Numbered from the stretch's first letter, positions 9,836-18,995 are shown. The stretch is DNA of 64,000 nucleotides from Alistipes shahii WAL 8301 (GCF_025145845.1 NZ_CP102253.1:2046001-2110000), one strand, 5' to 3'. Translations and numbers: made by a program. The notes: a model not told the origin generated them from the letters alone.

Positions 9836-11716
9836 ATGTCGTCGGAAGAATATAAACTGCTCGATACGATTTCCTCACCGCGGGAGTTGAAAAAACTCCC
9901 GCCGGAGGAGCTGTCCGCCTACTGCGACGAGCTGAGGCGTTACATCATCGACGAGTGTGCGGTCAATCCGGGCCACCTGGCATCGAGCCTCGGGGCCGTG
10001 GAACTGGCTGCGGCCCTGCATTACGTCTTCGACACCCCGGAGGACCGGATCGTCTGGGACGTCGGCCATCAGACCTACGCCCACAAGATCATCACGGGAC
10101 GCCGCGAGGCGTTTAAAACCAAACGGCAGCTGAACGGCATCAGCGGTTTTCCGCGCATGTCCGAGAGTGAATACGATTCTTTCGGGGGCGGGCACGCTTC
10201 GGTGTCGATCTCCGCGGCGTTCGGCATGGCCAAGGCCGCCGAACTGCGCGGCGAGAAGCGGCAGGTCGTGGCCGTGATCGGCGACGGCTCGATGACCGGA
10301 GGGCTTGCGTTCGAGGGGCTGAACAACGCCGGGGCCTCGAAGCGCACCAACCTGCTGGTGATTCTCAACGACAACAACATGGCCATCGACCAGGCCACGG
10401 GAGCGCTGAAAAACTACCTGCTGAAAATCTCGACTTCGGTGCACTACAACCGTTTCAAACAACGGCTGTGGGGGCTGATGTCGCATACGCCGCGGCTGCT
10501 GCGGCTCTGCCAGAAGGCGGGCAACGCCGTGAAGCAGGGGCTGCTGAACAAGAGCAATTTTTTCGAAAGTCTCAATTTCCGTTATTTCGGTCCGGTGGAC
10601 GGTCACAACCTCAAGGAGTTGGTGCGGACGCTTCGGGCGTTGCGCGACATCGAGGGGCCTAAACTGCTGCACGTGATGACGGTCAAGGGCAAGGGCTACC
10701 TGCCGGCCGAGCACGACCAGCCCGCCTGGCACGCCCCGGGGCGTTTCAATCCCGATACGGGCGAGCGGATTTCGGCTCCGGGCGGCGCAGCGCGTTATCA
10801 GGACGTGTTCGGCGAAACCCTGCTGGAACTGGCGCGCCGCGACGAGCGCGTCGTGGGCGTCACGCCCGCCATGCCGTCGGGCTGTTCGATGAACATTCTG
10901 CTGCGCGAGATGCCCGGCCGCTGTTTCGACGTGGGCATCGCCGAAGGGCATGCCGTGACCTTTTCGGCCGGACTGGCCGCGGCAGGCATGGTTCCCTTCT
11001 GCAACATTTATTCGAGTTTCATGCAACGGGCCTACGACAATGTGATCCACGACGTTGCGATTCAGGATCTTCCGGTGGTGATGTGTCTCGACCGGGGCGG
11101 CCTGGTGGGCGAGGACGGGGTGACGCACCACGGGGTCTTCGACATGGCCGCTTTCGGCGCCGTGCCGGGACTGACGATCGCCGCGCCGATGAACGAACCC
11201 GAACTGCGCAACATGATGTATACGGCCCTCGGATCGGGACATCCCTTTATGATCCGCTATCCGCGGGGGCACGGCGAGGGCTTGCCGTGGCGCGGCGAGA
11301 AGTTCGAGACGCTGCCCGTCGGACGTGGCCGCCGCCTGCGCGAGGGCGCAGACGTGGCGCTGTTGACCGTGGGGACCGTCGGCAACGCCGCCGCACGGGC
11401 CGCCGGACGCGCTGCCGCGGAAGGCGTGAGCGTCGCGCATTACGACCTGCGGTTCGTGAAACCGCTGGATGAAGCGTTGCTGGACGAAGTGGGGCGTAAG
11501 TTCCGCCGTGTGGTCACGGTCGAGGACGGTTCGCTGCGCGGAGGCGTCGGCGAAGCCGTCGCGGCGTTCTTCAACGGCCGCGGCTACGACGTGCGGGTGC
11601 AGCGGCTCGGCATCGGCGACGAGTGGGTCGAACACGGCACGCCCGGGCAGTTGTACGCCCTGTGCGGCTACGACGAGGAGGGCATTCTGCGCGCCCTGCT
11701 CGATACCCGCGCGTAA
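9836..11716 (+). CDS. dxs: 1-deoxy-D-xylulose-5-phosphate synthase
   Basis: Protein of 626 residues; first enzyme of the MEP isoprenoid pathway, joining pyruvate and glyceraldehyde 3-phosphate with thiamine diphosphate. The TPP motif GDGSMTGGLAFEGLNNAG followed by NDNNMAID is intact, and the transketolase pyrimidine domain shows FMQRAYDNVIHDV and DRGGLVGEDGVTHHG. The start at 9836 (MSSEEYKLLDTISSPRELKK) matches the family N-terminus; the in-frame ATG at 9797 lies upstream of the -7 box and would not be transcribed from the proximal promoter. Confidence 0.96.
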   Translation: MSSEEYKLLDTISSPRELKKLPPEELSAYCDELRRYIIDECAVNPGHLASSLGAVELAAALHYVFDTPEDRIVWDVGHQTYAHKIITGRREAFKTKRQLNGISGFPRMSESEYDSFGGGHASVSISAAFGMAKAAELRGEKRQVVAVIGDGSMTGGLAFEGLNNAGASKRTNLLVILNDNNMAIDQATGALKNYLLKISTSVHYNRFKQRLWGLMSHTPRLLRLCQKAGNAVKQGLLNKSNFFESLNFRYFGPVDGHNLKELVRTLRALRDIEGPKLLHVMTVKGKGYLPAEHDQPAWHAPGRFNPDTGERISAPGGAARYQDVFGETLLELARRDERVVGVTPAMPSGCSMNILLREMPGRCFDVGIAEGHAVTFSAGLAAAGMVPFCNIYSSFMQRAYDNVIHDVAIQDLPVVMCLDRGGLVGEDGVTHHGVFDMAAFGAVPGLTIAAPMNEPELRNMMYTALGSGHPFMIRYPRGHGEGLPWRGEKFETLPVGRGRRLREGADVALLTVGTVGNAAARAAGRAAAEGVSVAHYDLRFVKPLDEALLDEVGRKFRRVVTVEDGSLRGGVGEAVAAFFNGRGYDVRVQRLGIGDEWVEHGTPGQLYALCGYDEEGILRALLDTRA

Positions 11717-11755
11717 ATTTTCCGCAACGCATTTTTTCGGCACAAATTCTGTGTG

Positions 11756-11926
11756 ATGGCTTCCCAAAACGACCGGGAAATGAAAATCGTCATTTTATTG
11801 CTTGCTGCCGCCCTTTTGATTCTGGGTGCGGTGGCTGTCGCGGCGGCTTCGGACCGCACCGACCGCATGCCTGTCGCCGTGTTCGACCTGCGGCCGGCCG
11901 AAGCGCGGGGCTGCCGCACCGGGTAA
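11756..11926 (+). CDS. Possible small single-pass membrane protein
   Basis: Open frame of 56 codons, starting MASQNDREMK, with a strongly hydrophobic segment IVILLLAAALLILGAVAVAA at residues 11-30, then a short polar tail. A start at the second Met (11780) would leave a signal-peptide-like or anchor-first protein. It begins 40 nt after dxs and could be co-transcribed. No family is recognised; coding status rests only on the membrane segment and position. Confidence 0.35.
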   Translation: MASQNDREMKIVILLLAAALLILGAVAVAAASDRTDRMPVAVFDLRPAEARGCRTG

Positions 11927-11983
11927 CTGTTGTTCGTGGATCAGGGGCGGGGAACTCCGCCGTCTTCGCCGTAAAGGCATTTG

Positions 11984-12745
11984 TCAGAGCGTGAACACCC
12001 AGTCGTCGCCTTTCGAGAGGGCCGGGTCCAGGCGGAAGCCTTCCCATTCGAACGACCGGAGCGTCGCGGGATCGGCGATGCGGTTTTTCAGGATATGCCG
12101 CGTCATCTCTCCGCGGCACATTTTCGTATAGACCACGACGGTTTTCAGCCGGTCGCCCTCGCGGACGCGGAATTCGGGCGTGATGACCCGCGCTTCGCGG
12201 CAGATGCGTTTCCAGTCGAACAGACGCTTCATCTCTCCGCTCGCCAGGTTGACCAGGATGCCGTCGTCGGCGTGAATCCGGCCCAGCAGGTCGTCGGTCA
12301 GCCGGCTTTGCCAGTAGGAAAACATCGTTTCGTCGCCGCGGCCGGGCAGTACGGCGTCGCCTTCGAGCCGGTAGGTGCGGATGGCGTCCAGCGGGCGGAG
12401 CAGTCCGTAGAGGAACGAGGTGATGTTGAGGTGCCGTTGGGCGTATTCGAAATCGGCGTCGGTGAAACTCGCCGGGTCGATGCGTTTGAAGACGATTCCC
12501 GTGTAGGCCGTAAGGGCCGGGATCGCCGCATCGTCGTCGCCGTGGAAGCGGCCGTAGCGCAGGCGGTTTTCGGCGGCGATACGGCGGTTGACGCGCAGGA
12601 GCCGGGCCAGTTCGTCGGTCGGGAGCGTCGCCAGCCCGGCGGCCAGTTCGGAGGCCTCGCTGCGGTAGGCGGGCCGGGTCGTGCGGGGCGTCGGGACGGA
12701 ACTGCGCTCCGTCATCGTCTTGGCGCAGGAGAGAAGCAGCTGCAT
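11984..12745 (-). CDS. yaaA: YaaA family peroxide-stress protein
   Basis: Protein of 253 residues matching the YaaA/DUF328 family: N-terminal MQLLLSCAKTM, central ALTAYTGIVFKRID, ITSFLYGLLRPLDAIRTYRLE, LVNLASGEMKRLF, and the conserved tail around KMCRGEMTRHILKNRI and FEWEGFRLDPALS. YaaA limits iron-driven oxidative damage in E. coli and binds DNA in vitro; the activity here is inferred. It starts 12 nt after the radical SAM gene and is almost certainly in its operon. Confidence 0.9.
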   Translation of the reverse strand: MQLLLSCAKTMTERSSVPTPRTTRPAYRSEASELAAGLATLPTDELARLLRVNRRIAAENRLRYGRFHGDDDAAIPALTAYTGIVFKRIDPASFTDADFEYAQRHLNITSFLYGLLRPLDAIRTYRLEGDAVLPGRGDETMFSYWQSRLTDDLLGRIHADDGILVNLASGEMKRLFDWKRICREARVITPEFRVREGDRLKTVVVYTKMCRGEMTRHILKNRIADPATLRSFEWEGFRLDPALSKGDDWVFTL

Positions 12746-12757
12746 GGCGTTCGGGCG

Positions 12758-13531
12758 TTAAGCTACGGAGCAGGGGATGCCGAGCGCTTCGACGCGCGCG
12801 GCGATGGCCTGCAACTCCTCTTTGGTGACTTTTTCGAGCGTCGGGCAGGGGGTGTCGCGGTCGAGCGAGTAGACCATCACCTGCCGCGGGCGGATTTCGG
12901 CGACGAGCCGGAGCCAGGCCGAGACTTCCTCTTCGGTGGTGTTGTCGACGGGCTGTCCGCCGCACTCCCCGCGCAGGAACATCGTTTGCAGAATCATGCG
13001 CCCGTCGAAGCGTTTCATCGCTTCGACGATGCCCCGCACCGTGTAGGACGCGCTTTGCGGGTTGTTCATCCGCCGCACCGTCGCGTCGAACGCCGAATCG
13101 AGTTTGAGGATGTTGTTGTCCACGCGCAGCAGGGCGCGGCGGACGCTGTCGCGGTGGATCTGCGTGGCGTTGGAGAGCACCGAGACCTTCGCCGCGGGGC
13201 ACAGCGCGTCGCGCAGGGCGATCGTGTCGCCGATGACGGCTTCGAAATCGGGGTGCATGGTCGGTTCGCCGTTGCCGGCGAAGGTGATCACGTCGGGCGG
13301 CGTGGAGTCGGCCACCATGCGCCGCAGGGTGGCTTCGAGCTGCGTGCGCACGTCCTCGCGGCTGTTGAAGCGTCGTCCGCCCGGGTGCTCGGCATTCCAG
13401 CCGCACTCGCAGTAGATGCAGTCGAACGAGCAGAGTTTCGAGGAGAGCGGGAGCAGGTTGACTCCCAGCGAAAGGCCCAGTCGCCGCGAATGCACCGGGC
13501 CGAAGATAATGTCGTGAAATAGCGCTGTCAT
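12758..13531 (-). CDS. Radical SAM protein of unknown substrate
   Basis: Protein of 257 residues. Near residue 35 the sequence CSFDCIYCEC gives the CxxxCxxC cluster motif; FAGNGEPTMHPDF is the SAM-binding GGEP-like segment; VSVLSNAT and NNILKLDSAF follow. The layout resembles the COG0731-type Fe-S oxidoreductases, with HSRRLGLSLGVN preceding the cluster as in that group. No substrate domain is visible. The pairing with yaaA suggests a stress or repair role, but that is inference from position only. Confidence 0.85.
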   Translation of the reverse strand: MTALFHDIIFGPVHSRRLGLSLGVNLLPLSSKLCSFDCIYCECGWNAEHPGGRRFNSREDVRTQLEATLRRMVADSTPPDVITFAGNGEPTMHPDFEAVIGDTIALRDALCPAAKVSVLSNATQIHRDSVRRALLRVDNNILKLDSAFDATVRRMNNPQSASYTVRGIVEAMKRFDGRMILQTMFLRGECGGQPVDNTTEEEVSAWLRLVAEIRPRQVMVYSLDRDTPCPTLEKVTKEELQAIAARVEALGIPCSVA

Positions 13532-13552
13532 GGTGCGAAATTAAGAATTAAG

Positions 13553-13581
13553 AATTAGGAATTCAAAATTAATTCCTAATT
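13553..13581. repeat. Inverted repeat in the promoter gap before the symporter
   Basis: AATTAGGAATT (13553-13563) and its complement AATTCCTAATT (13571-13581) lie between divergent genes. It follows the short direct repeats AATTAAG. It could be an operator or simply AT-rich promoter sequence. Confidence 0.35.
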
Positions 13582-13599
13582 TTACCAAAATACCGTTTT

Positions 13600-14754
13600 A
13601 TGAAATTCAAATTCGGACTTTTGCCGCGCGTCGTGCTGGCCATTGCGCTGGGCGTCGCCTGCGGATTCTTCCTCCCCGGCTGGGCGACGCGCATCGCGCT
13701 GACCTTCAATGCGATTTTCGGGCAGTTTCTGGGATTCGCCATTCCGCTGCTGATTCTCGGGCTGGTGGCTCCGGGCATCGCCGATCTGGGCCGGAACGCC
13801 GGGCGTCTGCTGGCCCTGACCGCCGCGCTGGCCTATGCCTTCACGCTCTTTTCGGGGTTCGGGACCTATCTGACGGGGCGGCTTCTCTTTCCGGCGCTGC
13901 TCGAAGGCTCCGCCGCCGTATTGCCCGAGGAAGGGGCGGCCCTTGCGCCCTATTTCACGGTCGAAATGCCTCCCGTGATGGGTGTGATGTCGGCGCTGGT
14001 CCTCGCCTTCGTGCTGGGGCTGGGCATGGCCTATATCCGTTCGGTGACGCTCAAGGCGGCGATGGACGATTTCAAGCGGATCATCGAGCTGGTGATTCTG
14101 CGCGTCATCATTCCGCTGCTGCCCTTCTACATTTTCGGCATCTTTCTGTCGATGACCCAGTCGGGGCAGGTGGCCGGGGTGCTGGACGTCTTCGTGAAAC
14201 TGATCGCGGTGATCTTCTGCATGACGGTCGTGCTGCTTCTCGTGCAGTTCTCCGTCGCGGGGCTTGCGGCGCGTAAAAATCCGCTGAAGATGCTCCGCAC
14301 GATGCTCACCGCCTACATGACGGCCCTCGGAACGCAGTCGTCCGCCGCGACGATCCCCGTGACGCTGGCCCAGACCGTGAAGCTCGGCGTGCGGCCCGAA
14401 CTGGCGTCGTTCGTCGTGCCGCTGTGCGCCACGATCCACCTCTCGGGTTCGATGATGAAGATCACGGCCTGTGCGCTGGCCGTGTCGATGATAGCCGGGC
14501 TGGACATTCCGGCGTCGACCTTCGCGGGGTTCATCCTGCTGCTGGCCGTGACGATGGTGGCGGCTCCGGGCGTGCCGGGAGGGGCGATCATGGCGGCGCT
14601 GGGACTGTTGGAGTCGATGCTCGGTTTCGACGAGACCCTCGCGGGGCTGATGATCGCCACCTACATCGCCATGGACAGCTTCGGAACGGCGACCAACGTG
14701 ACGGGCGACGGCGCCGTGGCGGTGATCGTCGATGCGATCGACCGGCGGCGTTGA
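13600..14754 (+). CDS. Dicarboxylate/amino acid:cation symporter (DAACS, SLC1-like)
   Basis: Inner-membrane protein of 384 residues with about eight hydrophobic segments and two re-entrant-loop signatures. The serine-rich hairpin motif appears as ALGTQSSAATIPVTL, and the ion-binding region as AAPGVPGGAI followed by TATNVTGDGAVAVIVD. The family imports dicarboxylates, glutamate/aspartate or serine/threonine with Na+ or H+; the substrate cannot be told. A terminator follows directly, and the integrative element begins about 20 nt later. Confidence 0.92.
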   Translation: MKFKFGLLPRVVLAIALGVACGFFLPGWATRIALTFNAIFGQFLGFAIPLLILGLVAPGIADLGRNAGRLLALTAALAYAFTLFSGFGTYLTGRLLFPALLEGSAAVLPEEGAALAPYFTVEMPPVMGVMSALVLAFVLGLGMAYIRSVTLKAAMDDFKRIIELVILRVIIPLLPFYIFGIFLSMTQSGQVAGVLDVFVKLIAVIFCMTVVLLLVQFSVAGLAARKNPLKMLRTMLTAYMTALGTQSSAATIPVTLAQTVKLGVRPELASFVVPLCATIHLSGSMMKITACALAVSMIAGLDIPASTFAGFILLLAVTMVAAPGVPGGAIMAALGLLESMLGFDETLAGLMIATYIAMDSFGTATNVTGDGAVAVIVDAIDRRR

Positions 14755-14768
14755 AAAACTCCGTTCCC

Positions 14769-14792
14769 GGGCCGCCGTCGGCGGCCCTTTTC
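14769..14792 (+). terminator. Terminator of the DAACS symporter gene
   Basis: GGGCCGCC (14769-14776) / GGCGGCCC (14780-14787) with a GTC loop, followed by TTTT. Confidence 0.85.
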
Positions 14793-14806
14793 CTTATTTA
14801 GGACTG

Positions 14807-14820
14807 AAATAAGTATAAAT
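14807..14820. repeat. Left attachment site candidate (attL) of the integrative element
   Basis: The 14-mer AAATAAGTATAAAT is repeated exactly and in the same orientation at 21065-21078; after two mismatches GTAT also matches. The two copies flank all low-GC genes of the element, including its integrase. Confidence 0.65.
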
Positions 14821-14890
14821 AGGTATAAATTTGAAAATTTGCATCCAATGTATTGTTAATCATATAGTTGTGCTTTTGTGTCTTTGTTTC

Positions 14891-14910
14891 GAGTAACAAA
14901 CTGGTAACAA
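14891..14910. repeat. Left-end integrase arm-site candidate
   Basis: GAGTAACAAACTGGTAACAA closely matches GAGTAACAAACGAGTAACAG at 20913-20932 at the other end of the element. Confidence 0.5.
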
Positions 14911-15081
14911 AAATATCTAATTTCAATGATTTTTTCACAAATATAAGATATTAATACATAGATTCTTACAAATCCTCAACCTTGACTGGTCGGGGATTTT
15001 TTGTTGCAATTTTTTAATCAAAAGCAAAAACCGATGATATACTATATATAAATATTAATTAAAAATTAAAATTTCATAAAT

Positions 15082-15375
15082 ATGAGAACAGAATTACAAA
15101 CTGAACTACAAGAGATTAAACAATTGTTGTTGTTGAACAACAAAACCGTATTGACACCCGACGAAGTATCGTTGATGTACGGATTGAGTAAAGACTACTT
15201 GTATCACCTGACCAGTGAACGGGTGATCCCGTTTCATAAACCGAACGGCAAAAAAATTTTCTTCGACAAGGAGGAGGTAGAGAATTGGTTGTTGCAGAAC
15301 CGACAGGATACCGTCGAAGAAACACAGCAAAAAGCAACGTTGTACAATTTGAAAAATAAGGGAGGAGTACGATGA
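15082..15375 (+). CDS. Helix-turn-helix excisionase-like protein
   Basis: Protein of 97 residues. After a short helical start, TPDEVSLMYGLSKDYLYHLTSERVIPFHK forms a winged HTH of the excisionase/MerR N-terminal type (segment at about residues 41-70), then KKIFFDKEEVENWL as wing and last helix. Such proteins direct excision or control the element's own promoter in Bacteroidetes elements. Its TGA overlaps the next ATG (ATGA at 15372-15375), so the following frame is translationally coupled. AT-rich like the rest of the element. Confidence 0.8.
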   Translation: MRTELQTELQEIKQLLLLNNKTVLTPDEVSLMYGLSKDYLYHLTSERVIPFHKPNGKKIFFDKEEVENWLLQNRQDTVEETQQKATLYNLKNKGGVR

Positions 15376-15548
15376 CGAATATATATTATAAATCAACGTA
15401 TCGAACGACCATGACGAACAACATCAATATCATGCAGTGGATTTGTACCGGGAATTACTCGATGACCTCCGACGAATCCGTTGCACATATTAATATTGTT
15501 TTTAATACAAAATATTTGTTTGAATCATGTTCGATACTATCAATATAA
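15372..15548 (+). CDS. Small coupled frame between the HTH gene and rep, unknown
   Basis: 58 codons starting MTNIYYKSTYRTTM, joined to the HTH gene by an ATGA overlap and overlapping the rep start by 22 nt. No family is recognised. Polar, no membrane segment. The tight packing argues for a real gene or at least a translated linker that brings ribosomes to rep. Confidence 0.45.
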   Translation: MTNIYYKSTYRTTMTNNINIMQWICTGNYSMTSDESVAHINIVFNTKYLFESCSILSI

Positions 15549-16465
15549 ATCTTAAATCGATTGATACCCACCAATTGAATTTTGTCAAGACGGTTACTCG
15601 TGATCTGAATGTCGATACAACCACATCCCGATATGGAACCACATATACCTCCCATATTGACAACCTGACTATCCGAACAACGACACAAGGAGTATCCATC
15701 GGCAACGGCAGTCTTTGCAAGTTCCTTTACGGGAACAATATTGTCAACTTTACGAGGACTGACACCCGACTTGCATTTGAAAAATTGTCTGACACGTTGC
15801 ATATCTCGTTGAACAATGCAACCGTTTCCCGGATGGATGTTGCATACAATTTCGATGTTACCTATCCTCCGGAATCTTATTTCTATCATTTGGGGAACTT
15901 ACCTTACTACAAACGTTTGGAACAGATGTTCTACAAGGGGGTCGAAGGATTGTATTACAGTTCGGTCTCCGACAAAAAACAATTGGTGTTCTACGACAAG
16001 ATCAAGGAAACAACCAATCGCAAAGATTACGTTCCACCGGAATATCAAAACAAAAATTTATTGCGGTATGAACTTCGTTTGAAAAATCGCATCAAACAAA
16101 TTTTCAAAGTGAACAAGGTGACTGTTCCGATGTTGTATGATGTCGAATTTTACAATCGAATTGTCGATTACTGGAAATCGGAATACCGAAAGATTGTCAA
16201 GCAAAATGAATATGAGATCGACATTACCGATTGCAAAGGGATTAGAGACTTGAACAAAATCGGAATATTATTGTTGGTCGAACAACAGGGAGGGATGAAC
16301 GAGTTCTTCAAAAAATTGGACCAACAATACAACACAGGGAGACTGGATAAACGACAACGTTCGGAAATCAAACGTCAAACCAAAGAATTGATGCAAAACA
16401 ATTCGATAGGAGTAGTCCGTAGTCCTCTTATCGAGGAGTTGAATACACTCGTTGAGGGGGTGTAA
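15527..16465 (+). CDS. Phage/plasmid replication protein, gene II/X family
   Basis: Protein of 312 residues. Three blocks recall the rolling-circle initiators of filamentous phages (gene II/X family): SRMDVAYNF at residues 101-109, LVFYDKIKE at 153-161 (the Y and K are family landmarks) and LLRYELRLK at 178-186. Such proteins nick one strand at the origin and stay attached through a tyrosine. The C-terminus is charged and helical. It is the last gene of a three-gene plus-strand operon and ends at a strong bidirectional terminator. Assignment is by motif memory, so the exact family needs a profile search. Confidence 0.7.
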   Translation: MFDTININLKSIDTHQLNFVKTVTRDLNVDTTTSRYGTTYTSHIDNLTIRTTTQGVSIGNGSLCKFLYGNNIVNFTRTDTRLAFEKLSDTLHISLNNATVSRMDVAYNFDVTYPPESYFYHLGNLPYYKRLEQMFYKGVEGLYYSSVSDKKQLVFYDKIKETTNRKDYVPPEYQNKNLLRYELRLKNRIKQIFKVNKVTVPMLYDVEFYNRIVDYWKSEYRKIVKQNEYEIDITDCKGIRDLNKIGILLLVEQQGGMNEFFKKLDQQYNTGRLDKRQRSEIKRQTKELMQNNSIGVVRSPLIEELNTLVEGV

Positions 16466-16484
16466 ACAAATATACAATTACAAG

Positions 16485-16533
16485 AAAAACCGAGAAAAAT
16501 CAATCATTTTTTGACGAATTTTTCTCGGTTTTT
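16485..16533. terminator. Bidirectional terminator between rep and the lipoprotein gene
   Basis: Perfect 16-bp arms AAAAACCGAGAAAAAT (16485-16500) and its complement at 16518-16533, with A/T tracts on both sides. Confidence 0.85.
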
Positions 16534-16548
16534 CAATTGATTTTTGTT

Positions 16549-16600
16549 GTGAATATCAATTCAAAAAATGAAACGAATTGGAATTGCTATTGATATTCAC
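16549..16600. repeat. 12-bp inverted repeat downstream of rep
   Basis: GTGAATATCAAT (16549-16560) and ATTGATATTCAC (16589-16600) with a 28-nt spacer. A second pair, GAAAACGAT (16642-16650) / ATCGTTTTC (16664-16672), follows. These hairpins lie next to rep and may be part of an origin, or terminate the opposing lipoprotein gene. Confidence 0.45.
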
Positions 16601-16693
16601 TTGTAGATTACATTTGTTTGATTATCGGTACGTTCGGTTGTGAAAACGATGATGTTTCACAGAATCGTTTTCCATAAGATGTAATTGTCAATT

Positions 16694-18676
16694 CTATTTA
16701 TAGACAATTTGAGTATGTACGTCTTTGGTTAAATTTTCAATAAACTGACCGGTCTTAAAATATAATGTAAGGTTCGGATTGTTATCGCAAGTCAAACTTT
16801 CCAAATTCGGACATCCACTCACATCCAAAGTTGTAAGTGCATTATAACGACAATCGATGTCTGTTATATTGATACAACCTTCTATATTAAGTTCTGGTAT
16901 CTCATTGGTATAACAAATAATAGAATTCAATTGAGTGCAATTATTCAGAGATAAGGTTTTCAATTTGTTGTCTGGGACATATATCTGTTCTAATTTAATA
17001 CAATTGCTTGCATCTAATGATGTTATAAGAGACCATCTACAATCAATATGTTTTATTGTTTTATTTACTTTTAATGATTTTAAATATTTTGGACTTCCAT
17101 ATGAACTTCCACATTGCAATATAGCCAAATTAATACACTGACTAACATCTAATGAAGTTATTGGATTGTCAATACAACCAAGAGTTGTTAAATTCTTACA
17201 ATCTTTAACGTCCAATGATGTTACTTGATTCTTAAAAAAATATAATACTTTAAGGTTGAGAAATTGTTTGATTTCATCTAATGATTCGATTCCCATGTTA
17301 TTACAATTGATGGAAATAATTTCATTTGCTTCTGATTGACTGATAGAACCATTGCCATCTTTATCAAAATTTGCAAGGATATACTCCTCAAATTTAGAAT
17401 CTTTGAACTGGATGTATGGTTCAACTTTTACGGAAAACAAGAACATGACAAAACTCTTGGAGTCCGTACCCATTGCAGTAATTGCAATTTCACCACTCTC
17501 TTCTGCAAAAGTATTCTCTTGGGGAGGTGCAATAACAGTCATTATATCACCAAGAACAGAAACTTTCCATCCGTCAGGTTTCGAGATTGAAATTTTAGCA
17601 ATATTGTTCTGTACAATATCAAACGTTCTTGTTTCCCCGTATTCGAATGATTGTTCTGCCGAAACTCCTATTACCGTGAAAGATACACCTTTGGATAAGG
17701 GAATGGATACCGTTTTTCCATCGGTGAATGTAAAATACACGAAATTATCGTCATAACGGACATTGTTGAAGAAAGAACTACCGTCAACCCCATCTTTACC
17801 GTCTGTTCCATCCTGTCCGATTGCTTTTACATCTTCTCCGTTTGCATCTTTCAGTCTCTGAACACCATTCCCCATGTCGATTGTCCAATATCCTTCGGAA
17901 TCGACACCCAAAATCGGAGTAATACCATCTTTGCCGTTTTCTCCATCAGAACCATCCTTACCATCGGTTCCATTCAAGGATTCCAGCCATTCTTCGATGG
18001 TTCCGGAATATCCTTTCTCGACTGCCAGTTCGTATGCAGATTTGCCATTCGATCCATCTTGTCCGTCGGAACCATTCGATCCTTTCAATGATTCCAACCA
18101 CTCGTCCAATGTCCCCTCATATCCTTTTTCAACAGCAAGTTCATATGCAGATTTCCCTTCGGAACCTGAACCTTTCAATGATTCCAACCACTCCTCCAAT
18201 GTCCCCTTATAACCTTTTTCAACTGCAAGATCATATGCAGTTTTGCCATCTACTCCGGAAACTTTCAGTTTGTTTCCATCGTTATCCAACAACCAAGTCT
18301 TGTTTCCATTGGTTGTGATTGTCCAATAATAGATACCTTCGTAGATGTCAATACCGATAATATGGGAATCTTTGCCATCGATTCCGTCCTTGCCATGTTT
18401 AATGGTAATGGTATTCCCTTTTGCAAAAGTGATTGTATATCCACTCTTGTCTGCAAGTTCTTCTATTTTGACAATGTAATCCCTTGCATTGATTGCATCG
18501 ACAATACTCTGAATTGAACCGATGTCCGAGTTCATAGTCTGTACCGTTTTCTCCAAGGATGCAATCCGATCTTTCAGATCGTTGACATTTTGCCACAGTT
18601 TACTGTCTTCATACTCATCACTGCAACTTGCAAATAACAATGTGGCAATACAAAATACCGATAGAATTTTTTTCAT
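16694..18676 (-). CDS. Lipoprotein with coiled coil, collagen-like repeats, EF-hand and leucine-rich repeats
   Basis: Protein of 660 residues. Signal peptide MKKILSVFCIATLLFASC with lipidated C18. Residues about 20-75 look like the DUF4988 coiled-coil stalk of Bacteroidetes lipoproteins. Three repeats of the type GKSAYELAVEKGYEGTLDEW (about 142-170, 173-199, 210-237) alternate with Gly-Asp-rich collagen-like linkers. A single EF-hand-like loop DKDGNGSISQSE is at 438-449, followed to the C-terminus by about seven leucine-rich repeats of the LTSLDVSGC type. Expected at the cell surface, perhaps as an adhesin. The start at 18676 is set by the signal peptide; an upstream in-frame Met would bury it. 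Confidence 0.85.
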   Translation of the reverse strand: MKKILSVFCIATLLFASCSDEYEDSKLWQNVNDLKDRIASLEKTVQTMNSDIGSIQSIVDAINARDYIVKIEELADKSGYTITFAKGNTITIKHGKDGIDGKDSHIIGIDIYEGIYYWTITTNGNKTWLLDNDGNKLKVSGVDGKTAYDLAVEKGYKGTLEEWLESLKGSGSEGKSAYELAVEKGYEGTLDEWLESLKGSNGSDGQDGSNGKSAYELAVEKGYSGTIEEWLESLNGTDGKDGSDGENGKDGITPILGVDSEGYWTIDMGNGVQRLKDANGEDVKAIGQDGTDGKDGVDGSSFFNNVRYDDNFVYFTFTDGKTVSIPLSKGVSFTVIGVSAEQSFEYGETRTFDIVQNNIAKISISKPDGWKVSVLGDIMTVIAPPQENTFAEESGEIAITAMGTDSKSFVMFLFSVKVEPYIQFKDSKFEEYILANFDKDGNGSISQSEANEIISINCNNMGIESLDEIKQFLNLKVLYFFKNQVTSLDVKDCKNLTTLGCIDNPITSLDVSQCINLAILQCGSSYGSPKYLKSLKVNKTIKHIDCRWSLITSLDASNCIKLEQIYVPDNKLKTLSLNNCTQLNSIICYTNEIPELNIEGCINITDIDCRYNALTTLDVSGCPNLESLTCDNNPNLTLYFKTGQFIENLTKDVHTQIVYK

Positions 18677-18751
18677 AGCAACTATTGTTTGAATTGGTTG
18701 AACATTCAAATTGTAGTTACCATTCAACTCCCAAATGGTGGATTCAATCAA

Positions 18752-18995
18752 AAAAGAAAGTGTGGAGTTATTTGTTTATCTGACAGGAGGTTCTGACAAA
18801 ACCCGAATACAAATAAACAATACCCCACACTTGAATAGTATATATCCGAACGATACATAGCTATACAAGTGATGAGTGTTATTGTTATCCTTGTATTCTT
18901 GAAAACTGTCAGATTTCCTGTCAAGGATAAAAGCAAAACACTTTCATCAATAATATGTTGTTCCCACGGGAACACCACAAAGCTATAAAAATGTT
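18752..18995. other. Hairpin-rich non-coding region inside the element
   Basis: AAGTGTGG (18758-18765) pairs with CCACACTT (18825-18832), with further imperfect pairing inside. TGACAGGAGGTTCTGACA (18781-18798) recurs inverted as TGTCAGATTTCCTGTCA (18907-18923). An opposing frame of 123 codons here has no recognisable features. The density of inverted repeats would fit a rolling-circle or single-strand origin for the Rep protein; this is inference. Confidence 0.4.
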
